Shown: one piece after another, positions 27,441-35,358 of the stretch | How positions within the stretch are numbered: position 1 is the stretch's first letter | How the letters are laid out: the number at the start of each line of letters is the position of its first letter | Program-made: the position numbers and the translations under genes | Assembly: GCA_003640645.1 (NCBI GenBank) | Contig: QGHH01000013.1 | Coordinates: forward strand, 80,346 to 144,345 | DNA length: 64,000 nt | Origin: Fredinandcohnia aciditolerans | Lineage (GTDB): Bacteria > Bacillota > Bacilli > Bacillales > Bacillaceae_L | Direction of reading: 5' to 3' | The notes under the pieces: model-generated | Databases searched by the model: none | What the model saw: only the letters and a program-made list of their open reading frames with translations | Told to the model about the DNA's origin: nothing

Positions 27441-27478
27441 ACCCAAGCTTGTTAGTAAAATAACAAGCTGGGTTTTTG
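27441..27478 (+). terminator. intrinsic terminator after MBL gene
   Basis: Arms ACCCAAGCTTGTTA and TAACAAGCTGGGT with a short loop, followed by TTTTTGTTTT. Confidence 0.9.
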
Positions 27479-27532
27479 TTTTGGATAGAAGTCCGTGTGA
27501 AGGCCAATACGGAATGGTTACTCGTTGGGAAA

Positions 27533-28325
27533 TTCTTCACAGCTGTGAAGAAGGCTTGTACGGAGTGAGTGGGTTCGAGTAAAGTTCTTCAGAGCGGTGA
27601 TGAAGGCCCGTGTGGAGCGGTGGTACGCAAGTAAAGTTCTTCATAGCCGTGATGAAGGTTCGTACGGAGTGAGTGGGTGGAGTAAAGTCTTTCATAGCTG
27701 TGATGAAGGCTCGTACGGAGTGAGTGGGTGCGAGTAAAGTCTTTCATAGCTGTGATGAAGGCTCGTACGGAGTGAGTAGACGCAAGCAAAGTTCTTCATA
27801 GCAGATGAAGAGGAGAACGAAAAGGTCGACTACTTCGAATCCACTTCATCCCGCCATAAAGAGGAAAACGAAGGTGATCCCCGCACAAAACCCTCTTCAT
27901 AACCTCGATGAAGAGGAAAACCAAGCAAATTCCCGCGTTCAATCCCCTTCATCCCGCCGATGAAGCGGAAAACGAAGGTGACCCAAGCACGAAACCCTCT
28001 TCATAACCTCAATGAAGAGGAAAACCGAGCAAATTCCTGCGCTCAATCCCCTTCATCCCGCCGATGAAAAGGAAAACGAAGGTAACCCAAGCACAAAACC
28101 CTCTTCATAACCTCGATGAAGAGGAAAACCGAGCAAATTCCCGCGCTCAATCCCCTTCATCCCGCCGATGAAGAGGAAAACGAAGGTGACCCAAGCACGA
28201 AACCCTCTTCATAACCTCGATGAAGAGGAAAACAAAGCTAATCCCGGCACAAAACCCTCTTCATAACCTCGATGAAGAGGAAACCCCAGCAAATTCCCGC
28301 GTTCAATCCCCTTTATCCCAAGAAC
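27533..28325. repeat. 52-nt tandem array 2 (CTTCAT-N7-ATGAAG family)
   Basis: About 16 units fill the gap between the MBL gene and paaA. Hairpin starts are at 27535, 27587, 27639, 27690, 27742 and 27794, then (after two slightly short steps) 27895 and 27947, and near the end 28207, 28259 and 28311, a 52-base step with small slips. The first unit is a perfect 20-base palindrome centred on CACAGCTGTG. Early units read CTTCATAGC-N-GTGATGAAG with a GTACGGAGTGAGTGGG spacer. Later units alternate loops AACCTCG and CCCGCCG and are followed by AGGAAAAC. Spacers differ wholly from array 1 although stem and period are the same. No gene is seen. Confidence 0.93.
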
Positions 28326-28475
28326 AACCTATTAGTAACCCACCAACCATCGGGTATCTACAACAATTTCCAAAACAACATCTACACTACAATCTATTAC
28401 GAATTTTAATTTAACGTCTAAAAAACATTATAAACATGTTGACAAACAATTTAAAATATTCTATATTACATATTA

Positions 28476-28500
28476 TAAACGATAGTTAAAAAAACGTAAT
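28476..28500. promoter_or_regulatory. candidate operator TAAACG-N13-CGTAAT (paaA)
   Basis: TAAACG at 28476-28481 and CGTAAT at 28495-28500 are 13 bases apart and end 18 bases before the paaA start. The right half AAAAACGTAATAC is identical over 13 bases to that in front of ech1 (23716-23728). Confidence 0.58.
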
Positions 28501-28518
28501 ACAAAGAGGTGTTCATTG

Positions 28519-29457
28519 ATGAGTATAAAAGAAGCTGAGGTATTACTGGAAAAGGTTCAAAATGGATTTATTGTGGAGCGCATGGAGGATATGAATGACG
28601 AATATTTAAAAGCGCTAAAACAAACACTCGCGATTGTAGGAGATACAGAACTTCTTAGTGTCCCACCATTATTAACAGTCTACGATCAAGCCCCAAACTT
28701 AAACTATAAAATTACAGCTCTAGCAGTTATGCAGGATGAAATCGGTCATGCTCATATCGCTTATCGTTTGCTTGAAGACCTTGGTGAAGATATTGACGAA
28801 ATGCTCTACAACCGACCAGCCAACCGATGGAAAAACCCTTACGCTTTTGATTTTAAATTAGACAACTGGGTTGAATTAGGAGTCTTTAACGGACTATTTG
28901 ATCGTTCTGGATATACGCTTTTAGGTGACGCATACGAACACACTTCATATGGGCCTTGGAAACGCGCACTAGTCAAGGTTGATAAAGAGGAATTATTCCA
29001 CCTTCGTAATGGCGAGATCATTATGAAAAATGCGATGAAGAAGCCAGAAACGGCAAAGCAAGTACAAGAAGCTGTGGATTGGATGTTCCTAATGGCACTC
29101 GAATTTTTCGGTGTCGCAGATAACCTTAAGAGCCGTTCAGCACAGTTGGATTATCGATTAAAAGGGCGAACTAATGATGAACTAAGACAAAAATGGTTGT
29201 CAACGGCTGTTCCGTTCTGTGAGTCCATCGGAGTGAAAGTTCCAGCTCATTACGATGAAGACCAAGGAAAATATGTTATTGACGTACCATTCCCTTGTAA
29301 GTTTGATCCAGAAAACAAAAAATGGTTAACTGACCAACCGGATACATGGGAAGGTGCAATCGAGCGCTTTAAGCAGAGAGGTCCTCAAAACCAAGAATTT
29401 GTGACTCGCATTCAAAAGGGAGTTTGGGAGTTAGAAGCAATGAGAGCAGAGGAGGCA
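28519..29457 (+). CDS. paaA: aryl-CoA epoxidase subunit A, PaaA family
   Basis: A 312-residue catalytic subunit of a PaaABCE-type ring epoxidase. It is a ferritin-like diiron protein: E74 and H77 in MQDEIGHAHI and E158 and H161 in DKEELFHLRNGE are the paired Glu/ExxH ligands, and SYGPWKRALVKVDKEE matches the conserved core of PaaA. The enzyme inserts one oxygen atom into the aromatic ring of an aryl-CoA. The ATG at 28519 has AGAGGTG upstream; a TTG one codon earlier is less likely. It is first in an operon with paaD, paaB, paaC and the zinc-ribbon gene. With benzoate-CoA ligase in the cluster, benzoyl-CoA is a possible substrate alongside phenylacetyl-CoA. Confidence 0.92.
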
Positions 29458-29462
29458 TAAAC

Positions 29463-29792
29463 ATGAGTGGAATTATTCAAAAAGAACAAACAACAAAGTA
29501 TTGGGATGCTCTTAAAGAAGTAATGGATCCTGAATTTCCAATCAGTGTTGTGGATATGGGTCTCATTTATAACATTACCCAAAATGGAAGTGAATTAGAA
29601 GTTGAAATGACCTATACCTCCACTGGTTGCGCTTGTATGCAGTGGATTGAAAACGATATCAAAGAACGTTTGTTGAAAGAAGAAGAGGTGGAGGAAGTTA
29701 AGATTCAGGTCGTTTGGGATCCACCTTGGACGACAGCAAACCTAAGTGAAGAAGGAAAGAAAAAATTAAAGCACTGGGGGGTAAGTTCATGA
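29463..29792 (+). CDS. paaD: PaaD-type DUF59 (MIP18) maturation protein
   Basis: A 109-residue protein corresponding to the DUF59 domain of PaaD, needed to mature or supply metal to the epoxidase system. Motifs are DALKEVMDPEFPISVVDMGLIYNI and TSTGCACMQWIENDI, where the TxxGC cysteine is conserved in MIP18-type Fe-S assembly factors. E. coli PaaD carries an additional C-terminal zinc ribbon that is absent here; a separate small gene at 30638 supplies it. The ATG at 29463 has AGAGGAGG nine bases ahead, and the stop overlaps the paaB start (ATGA). Confidence 0.88.
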   Translation: MSGIIQKEQTTKYWDALKEVMDPEFPISVVDMGLIYNITQNGSELEVEMTYTSTGCACMQWIENDIKERLLKEEEVEEVKIQVVWDPPWTTANLSEEGKKKLKHWGVSS

Positions 29793-30013
29793 CAGTAGAC
29801 GTTGCAAAAAAACATGATTACCTTCTTCTCACTCGAATCAATCGTGGAGATGAACTTATTCATGTGGGTACATTCAAGGCAGTTAACGATGATTTAGCAA
29901 AGATTTATGCACAGCATATTTATGACGAAGAAGACTGGGTAGAAATGTTTGTTGTTAAAAAAGAAGCTCTTGTTTGTGTACGAAGCCCAGAACCATTATT
30001 TGCAAAGGAGTGA
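29789..30013 (+). CDS. paaB: aryl-CoA epoxidase subunit B, PaaB family
   Basis: A 74-residue small structural subunit of the epoxidase, shorter than the ~95-residue enteric PaaB. The core HVGTFKAVNDDLAKIYAQHIYDEEDWVEMFVV matches the PaaB fold, which links A/C heterodimers. It overlaps paaD by four bases (ATGA) with a GGGGGG site, so translation is coupled. paaC begins five bases after its stop. Confidence 0.85.
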   Translation: MTVDVAKKHDYLLLTRINRGDELIHVGTFKAVNDDLAKIYAQHIYDEEDWVEMFVVKKEALVCVRSPEPLFAKE

Positions 30014-30018
30014 GACTG

Positions 30019-30648
30019 ATGTCTAAGGAACATATTTCATTAATAGAACTTGGTGAAACAATTGCTGATAATAAATTTATTTTAGGTGACAGATTAGTTG
30101 AAATTGGTATTAGCGGGCCGACATTAGAGGGTACGCTTTCATCGATTGCAATGGCACAGCAGGAACTGGGCCATTCAAGACTGCTATATCGCTGGGTTTC
30201 CGATTTATCGGGTGTTAAGTCGGAAGTAAAACATCAAACCGGAAAAGCATTTAAACAAAATGTTGAAATTGGGAATTGGATTGAACTGATCGCTGGAATT
30301 TACGTAACAAATGTAGCTGTTGACTTAGTTATGAACGCCATGATAGAAGCAAATAATCCAAATGTGAATCCTCCTTTTACAAAAATGTTAAAGGAGCAGC
30401 AAGAACATCTCGTTTATTCACAGAGCTGGTGTGATCAGCTTCTACTCGATAAAGGATCAATTCCAAGAAGAACGAAAGAAGCAATTTCAAAAACAGCGCA
30501 AGAAGCGAAGGAATGGTTAATTAAAGTAGAAAACGATATGTATTTCGTCACTGAAAACATCATTCCAAAGGATGCTAGATTAGTAGAGAATTTCGATGCA
30601 ACACTCGGGGAAGTCTTAAAGGATGTGGCAAAGCAACATGTTGGCTAA
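30019..30648 (+). CDS. paaC: aryl-CoA epoxidase subunit C, PaaC family
   Basis: A 209-residue ferritin-like subunit that pairs with PaaA; enteric PaaC is about 248 residues. The helix SSIAMAQQELGHSRLLYRW holds E49-x-x-H52, where the E. coli protein has LDLLGQ at this place. The second site KEQQEHLVYSQSW keeps one Glu and the His but not a full ExxH. Whether it binds metal is uncertain. The ATG at 30019 has AAAGGAGTGAG ahead; a longer frame start inside paaB is not supported. Its 3' end overlaps the zinc-ribbon gene by 11 bases. Confidence 0.86.
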   Translation: MSKEHISLIELGETIADNKFILGDRLVEIGISGPTLEGTLSSIAMAQQELGHSRLLYRWVSDLSGVKSEVKHQTGKAFKQNVEIGNWIELIAGIYVTNVAVDLVMNAMIEANNPNVNPPFTKMLKEQQEHLVYSQSWCDQLLLDKGSIPRRTKEAISKTAQEAKEWLIKVENDMYFVTENIIPKDARLVENFDATLGEVLKDVAKQHVG

Positions 30649-30802
30649 AAAAGAGAAAGCACAATGTTCATTTTGCTCATCTGAAGATGTAAAGAAGATT
30701 TCATCCTTTGGTACAGCCCAATTAGTACGACAATACTATTGTAATGAATGTAAAAGTGTATTCGAATACATTCGATGGCAAAAGGAAGACGCGGCTAAAT
30801 AG
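30638..30802 (+). CDS. 54-residue zinc-ribbon protein, detached PaaD C-terminal domain
   Basis: A 54-residue protein starting at the ATG at 30638, overlapping paaC by 11 bases. It has two CxxC pairs, C10-SF-C13 and C35-NE-C38, followed by KSVFEYIRW. The pattern C-x2-C, an ISSFGTA strand, then C-x2-C and an aromatic tail matches the zinc ribbon that forms the C-terminus of longer PaaD proteins. It presumably binds Zn (or an Fe-S centre) and works with the DUF59 protein encoded two genes upstream in epoxidase maturation. A repeat element (E2) follows and no terminator is seen. Confidence 0.85.
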   Translation: MLAKKEKAQCSFCSSEDVKKISSFGTAQLVRQYYCNECKSVFEYIRWQKEDAAK

Positions 30803-30809
30803 AATGCGT

Positions 30810-30992
30810 GTTCAAAAAGGCGGATGAGAGGACTAAGTCCTCATGTCTTGTCGACACTATCACGTCCTGTGCGTCGAAATTTCAAGGCGGCGTAGCTCCG
30901 AGTACACGGGCGCATGTAGTTAATACGTGATGAATGGAGAAGCAAGCCAACACAGAAATTCGATGTGTCATATTCAAAAGGACTTTTTGAAC
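30810..30992 (+). repeat. intraoperonic repeat element E2, copy a (MITE-like)
   Basis: A 183-bp element bounded by perfect 10-bp inverted ends GTTCAAAAAG (30810-30819) and CTTTTTGAAC (30983-30992). Its first half (CTCATGTCTTGTCGACACTA, then CACGTCCTGTGCGTCGAAA and CGGCG-AGCTCCGAGTAC) recurs on the opposite strand at 46945-47010. There is no open reading frame of note. It sits between the zinc-ribbon gene and paaH. Confidence 0.8.
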
Positions 30993-31016
30993 ATCCTCTA
31001 GAAAGGATCAAATAGT

Positions 31017-31877
31017 ATGCAGCAAATAAAAACAGTAGGTGTAATAGGATCAGGAACAATGGGAGCAGGGATTGCGCAATTACTAGTACAAAACGGATAC
31101 CCTGTCATTCTTTTTGATATCGATGAAACAACTGTAACTCGTGCGAAAGAGGCAATAGAGTCAAAGTTAGATAGATTAGTTGTCAAAGAAAGAATTACCC
31201 ATGCCACATCAGAAAAAGCAAAAAAGAACTTAGGGATCACAACGGATATGAACTCATTTGCCAATTGTCAATTGGTCATCGAGGCAGCGCCAGAAAGGCT
31301 GGAAATTAAACGGTCCATTTTTTCTCAACTGGAAGAAATCTGTTCGAAAGATTCGATTTTGACGTCGAATACTTCCTCACTTTCGATTACAGAAATTTCA
31401 GGCCAAAGCGCAAATCCGGAACGAATTGCAGGCTTGCACTTTTTCAATCCGGCACCAATCATGCCACTGGTTGAAGTAGTAAAAGGGTTAAAAACAGCTT
31501 CCTCAACTGTTGAAACTCTTGTACAATTTGCCCAAACAATTAATAAAAATCCTGTGATGTGTAAGGATACACCTGGTTTTATTGTGAATCGAGTAGCACG
31601 ACCTTTTTATAATGAAGCATTGCGAATTATGAATGATAAGATCGCTACGCCAAGTCAAATTGATCGAATTATGAAGAATGCCGGAAATTTTAAAATGGGT
31701 CCCTTTGAATTGCAGGATCTCATCGGGATTGATATTAATTTCGCAACGACAAAATCAGTATATGAAGGTTTTCACGGAGAAAGTAGATTCCGTCCGCACT
31801 ATTACCAAGAGCGAATGGTCCAATCAGGTAGCCTAGGAAGGAAAACAAAAGGAGGGTTCTTTGATTATGACAATTAA
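31017..31877 (+). CDS. paaH: 3-hydroxyacyl-CoA dehydrogenase
   Basis: A 286-residue NAD-dependent 3-hydroxyacyl-CoA dehydrogenase. The N-terminal Rossmann domain starts GVIGSGTMGAGIAQ. SNTSSLSITEIS and GLHFFNPAPIMPLVEVV give the catalytic serine and histidine. The C-terminal helical domain has DTPGFIVNRVARPFYNEAL and GPFELQDLIG. It would oxidise the 3-hydroxyadipyl-type CoA intermediate before thiolysis. The length is that of a complete single-unit enzyme. It overlaps the next gene by 11 bases. AAAGGAT precedes the ATG. Confidence 0.92.
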   Translation: MQQIKTVGVIGSGTMGAGIAQLLVQNGYPVILFDIDETTVTRAKEAIESKLDRLVVKERITHATSEKAKKNLGITTDMNSFANCQLVIEAAPERLEIKRSIFSQLEEICSKDSILTSNTSSLSITEISGQSANPERIAGLHFFNPAPIMPLVEVVKGLKTASSTVETLVQFAQTINKNPVMCKDTPGFIVNRVARPFYNEALRIMNDKIATPSQIDRIMKNAGNFKMGPFELQDLIGIDINFATTKSVYEGFHGESRFRPHYYQERMVQSGSLGRKTKGGFFDYDN

Positions 31878-32616
31878 AACAGTCGCTATCGTAGGGGATA
31901 ACCTAATTGCAAAAGAACTCTCCAATTCTTTTCAAGAAAATCCACACGTTCATTTGGTTGATGCGAAAGCTTTGACCGAACAGGTGGACGTAGTAATTGA
32001 AACGACGAATCTTGATAAGGAAGAAAAGAAACGTAGAGTCGGGGAAATTGAGGCAAGTGTTTCACCTACTACATTGATTCTATCAACTACCCTTGGCGTG
32101 ACAGCGACTGAGGTCGCTTCATGGCTTTTTCATCCTGAAAGATTAATAGGATTTGGGACTTTCGCTAATTTTAGAAGGGGTAGCTTAATTGAAGTGGCAT
32201 TGCCATTACAATCTGATGCAAGTTATCTTCAAGCTGCCACAGCCACTTTTTCATTAATTCATCAGGATATTGAAGTTGTCGAAGATGAGGTAGGTTTTGT
32301 CTTCCCAAGGATTTTATCAATGATTGTTAATGAAGCGGCCTATGCATTATCAGAGCAGACGGCTGATGCTGAGGCGATTGATGTTGCGATGAAAAAAGGC
32401 ACAAATTATCCAATGGGTCCGCTTGAGTGGGCAGGCGAAATCGGGCTAGATGATATATTTGCAGTGTTGAGTGGATTATATCGTGAATTAGGGGAGGAGC
32501 GTTATCGCCCAGCTCCACTTATTCGAAAGCTTGTGTACGCAGGATGGATTGGTGGAGAAACCGATAAATGCTTTTACCATTATCAAAACAGCAAAAATAA
32601 GGAGCTTTCAGTATGA
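31867..32616 (+). CDS. degenerate 3-hydroxyacyl-CoA dehydrogenase-like protein
   Basis: A 249-residue paralogue of the preceding enzyme with the same two-domain plan. Its nucleotide motif is VAIVGDNLIAKEL instead of GxGxxG, and the catalytic HFFNP segment is replaced by GFGTFANFRRGSLIEVAL, so the histidine is gone. The C-terminal domain is well kept: GFVFPRILSMIVNEAAYAL and GTNYPMGPLEWAGEIGLDDI. It is probably inactive alone and may act as a structural or substrate-binding partner, resembling the second HCDH unit fused into longer PaaH proteins. The start at 31867 has AAAGGAGGG upstream. It overlaps the thiolase start by four bases. Confidence 0.85.
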   Translation: MTIKTVAIVGDNLIAKELSNSFQENPHVHLVDAKALTEQVDVVIETTNLDKEEKKRRVGEIEASVSPTTLILSTTLGVTATEVASWLFHPERLIGFGTFANFRRGSLIEVALPLQSDASYLQAATATFSLIHQDIEVVEDEVGFVFPRILSMIVNEAAYALSEQTADAEAIDVAMKKGTNYPMGPLEWAGEIGLDDIFAVLSGLYRELGEERYRPAPLIRKLVYAGWIGGETDKCFYHYQNSKNKELSV

Positions 32617-33812
32617 GAGAAGCTGTCATAATTGATGCAGTTCGGACTCCGATAGGAAAACTTAACGGTTCGCTTACTAGTGTACGACCTGATGATCTTG
32701 CGGCCCATGTGATGAAGCAATTAATGGCTCGCAATGACTTGGATTCGAATCTGATTGAAGATGTAATTTTTGGATGTGCAAATCAAGCAGGTGAAGATAA
32801 TCGAAATGTTGCTAGAATGGGATTGTTATTAGCTGGGCTACCTATTTCGATTCCGGGAGTAACGGTTAATAGACTTTGTGGTTCTGGATTAGAGACAGTT
32901 AATCAGGCAGCCTCTTCGATTAAGTCAGGCTTAGGAGATGTCTTTATTGCAGGAGGAACGGAAAGTATGACCCGTGCTCCGTATGTAATGATGAAACCTC
33001 AAGTTACAAGTGCAAAGGGGAATCAAACTTTGCATGACACGATGCTCGGTTGGCGACTTGTTAATCCAACCATGAATGAAATGTATCCTCCTATTAGCTT
33101 AGGAGAAACGGCTGAAAATGTAGCAGAGAAATATGGAATTTCAAGAGCAGAACAAGATGAGCTTGCCCTATCAAGTCAGCAAAAGGCATCCGCAGCGATT
33201 CAAAGTGGAAGATTTAATGATGAAATTGTGCCGATTGAAATTCCACAAAGAAAAGGAGAGCCTCTTCTTTTCAGGGAGGATGAACATGTTCGTCCTGGCA
33301 CCACTTTGGAAACGCTGTCTAAACTTAAGCCTGTTTTCCGAAAGGATGGGACAGTTACTGCTGGAAACTCATCTGGTATTAATGATGGCTCTAGTGCCAT
33401 TCTTGTAATGGAAAAGGAGCTTGCACAAAGGCTTGGATTAAAGCCGATTGCTAGAGTAGTGACATCTGCTGTTAGTGGTGTCCATCCTGACTATATGGGA
33501 ATTGGCCCCGTTCCAGCGACAAGAAAGGCATTACAAAGGGCAGGTTTAACTGTTGATGACCTTGATTTAATTGAAATAAATGAAGCTTTTGCAGCACAAT
33601 CTGTTGCATGTATCAAAGAACTCGAGCTTGACATGGATAAAGTGAATGTTAATGGTGGAGCAATTGCTTTAGGTCATCCACTAGGATGCAGCGGCTCACG
33701 TATTGTAACAACGCTTGTTCATGAGATGCAAAAACGTGATGTGCGTTATGGGTTAGCCACAATGTGCATCGGCGTTGGTCAAGGAATTGCAACGATTATA
33801 GAGAAAATGTAG
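32613..33812 (+). CDS. paaJ: acetyl-CoA acyltransferase (thiolase), PaaJ-like
   Basis: A 399-residue thiolase. It has all catalytic parts: the nucleophile cysteine in VNRLCGSGLETVNQA (near 90), EINEAFAAQS, the histidine in GGAIALGHPLGCSGSR (near 355), and the second cysteine in ATMCIGVGQG (near 386). It cleaves 3-oxoadipyl-CoA-type intermediates to acetyl-CoA and succinyl-CoA at the end of the pathway. It overlaps the upstream gene by four bases (ATGA) and has its own AGGAG site. The symbol follows pathway context. Confidence 0.9.
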   Translation: MREAVIIDAVRTPIGKLNGSLTSVRPDDLAAHVMKQLMARNDLDSNLIEDVIFGCANQAGEDNRNVARMGLLLAGLPISIPGVTVNRLCGSGLETVNQAASSIKSGLGDVFIAGGTESMTRAPYVMMKPQVTSAKGNQTLHDTMLGWRLVNPTMNEMYPPISLGETAENVAEKYGISRAEQDELALSSQQKASAAIQSGRFNDEIVPIEIPQRKGEPLLFREDEHVRPGTTLETLSKLKPVFRKDGTVTAGNSSGINDGSSAILVMEKELAQRLGLKPIARVVTSAVSGVHPDYMGIGPVPATRKALQRAGLTVDDLDLIEINEAFAAQSVACIKELELDMDKVNVNGGAIALGHPLGCSGSRIVTTLVHEMQKRDVRYGLATMCIGVGQGIATIIEKM

Positions 33813-33829
33813 GGAGTGAAACAACATCG

Positions 33830-35314
33830 ATGGTAGAATTAAAAGAAACATACCAACTATTGATTAATGGAGAATACTCAAATAGTAGTAATAATGAATT
33901 TTTCGAGACTTATAACCCTGCAACTGGTGAGGTTATCGCAAAAGTAGCAAAGGCGACTAAGGAAGATGTGGATCGTGCTGTTGACGCAGCAAGAAACGCA
34001 TTTGAAAATGGCAAGTGGCCGAAATTGCCTCAAGCAAGAAGAGCAAGAGTACTTAACAATATTGCTGCAATCATGCGCGAACGTTTCAATGACCTTGTTG
34101 AAGCAGAAGTGTTAAATAGTGGAAAAACAGTTGCTGCTGCCAAGGGGCAAATTGGTCAAGCAATTGAGGACTTTGAATTTTATGCAGGTGCCATAACAAC
34201 TTTTGGCGGACGTACGAATCCAGTTCCAAATGGATTTTTTAACTACACCGTAAAAGAACCTGTAGGAGTTTGTGCGCAAATTATTCCATGGAACTATCCA
34301 TTAATGATGGCTGCTTGGAAAATCGCGCCTGCTATTGCAGCTGGATGCCCAGTTATACTTAAGCCAGCTTCACATACTCCGATTACTGCTTATATGCTTG
34401 CAGATATTTGCCATGAAGCAGGGGTTCCAGCAGGTGTAGTGAATGTTATTACAGGAAGTGGTTCAGTAATTGGTCCTTACTTAACGACTCACCCTGGTGT
34501 TGATAAAGTAGCCTTCACAGGTGAAACAGAAACCGGGAAAGATATTATGGCGAAAGCTTCAACAAACTTAAAGCGTGTTACTTTAGAATTAGGTGGGAAA
34601 TCTCCTAATATCGTATTTGATGATGCAGATATTAATGGTGCAGTAGCGGGTTCTATTTATGGAATCTTCTATAACACTGGCCAATCCTGTGAGGCACGTT
34701 CAAGATTATTTGTACATGAAAACATTTATGATGAATTTGTCGAAAAATTTATTGAAAAGGCACAAAAACTAAAGGTTGGTGACCCATTCGATAAGGAAAC
34801 ACATATGGGAGCCCTGATTTCTAAAGACCATGAAGAAGTAGTAGACGGCTATGTAAAACTTGCAATTGAAGAAGGCGGAGAAGTTCTTTATGGAGGAAAA
34901 AGACCAGAAGGCAGCGAATTTGATAAAGGGTATTGGTATTTACCAACCGTTATCGGAAATGTCACAAACGATATGAGAATTGCTCAGGAAGAAGTCTTTG
35001 GTCCAGTTGTTGTTATCATGAAGTTTAAAGATGAAGCTGAAGTATTAGAGCAATCGAATGATTCTATTTTTGGACTTGGTTCAGCTGTCTGGACAAAAGA
35101 TCACGGTAGAGCACATCGAATTGCAGAAGGCATTCGTGCAGGTATTGTCATGATAAATTGCCCGATTTCAGCCTTCCCTGGAACACCATTTGGTGGCTAC
35201 AAGCAATCAGGCTTTGGCAGAGAATTGAGTGTAGAAACACTTGATCTTTATTCAGAAACAAAGAGTGTTGTCTCATATAATGGAGAACGTCCATTAAATA
35301 TTTTCAGAATATAG
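33830..35314 (+). CDS. NAD(P)-dependent aldehyde dehydrogenase
   Basis: A 494-residue aldehyde dehydrogenase. IIPWNYPLMMAAWKIAPAIAAG and KPASHTP form the cofactor site, VTLELGGKSPNIVFDDAD carries the catalytic glutamate, and FYNTGQSCEARSRLFV the catalytic cysteine (about residue 288). PaaZ proteins fuse such a domain to a MaoC-type hydrolase; here the dehydrogenase stands alone. It would oxidise the ring-opened semialdehyde (3-oxo-5,6-dehydrosuberyl-CoA semialdehyde, or the dehydroadipyl-CoA semialdehyde of a benzoyl-CoA route). The ATG at 33830 is chosen because it follows the thiolase stop and has GGGAG upstream, with somewhat long spacing. Confidence 0.88.
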   Translation: MVELKETYQLLINGEYSNSSNNEFFETYNPATGEVIAKVAKATKEDVDRAVDAARNAFENGKWPKLPQARRARVLNNIAAIMRERFNDLVEAEVLNSGKTVAAAKGQIGQAIEDFEFYAGAITTFGGRTNPVPNGFFNYTVKEPVGVCAQIIPWNYPLMMAAWKIAPAIAAGCPVILKPASHTPITAYMLADICHEAGVPAGVVNVITGSGSVIGPYLTTHPGVDKVAFTGETETGKDIMAKASTNLKRVTLELGGKSPNIVFDDADINGAVAGSIYGIFYNTGQSCEARSRLFVHENIYDEFVEKFIEKAQKLKVGDPFDKETHMGALISKDHEEVVDGYVKLAIEEGGEVLYGGKRPEGSEFDKGYWYLPTVIGNVTNDMRIAQEEVFGPVVVIMKFKDEAEVLEQSNDSIFGLGSAVWTKDHGRAHRIAEGIRAGIVMINCPISAFPGTPFGGYKQSGFGRELSVETLDLYSETKSVVSYNGERPLNIFRI

Positions 35315-35358
35315 TATATATAAATAATTTTCTAATAAGAAAACGGAGGTAAATAAAC

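Noticed and set aside
31017-32616. The two HCDH genes as a single fused PaaH broken by frameshift
   Set aside because: The first has a normal family C-terminus and stop, the second has its own strong ribosome site and a full Rossmann-plus-helical layout, and both overlap as coupled genes usually do.
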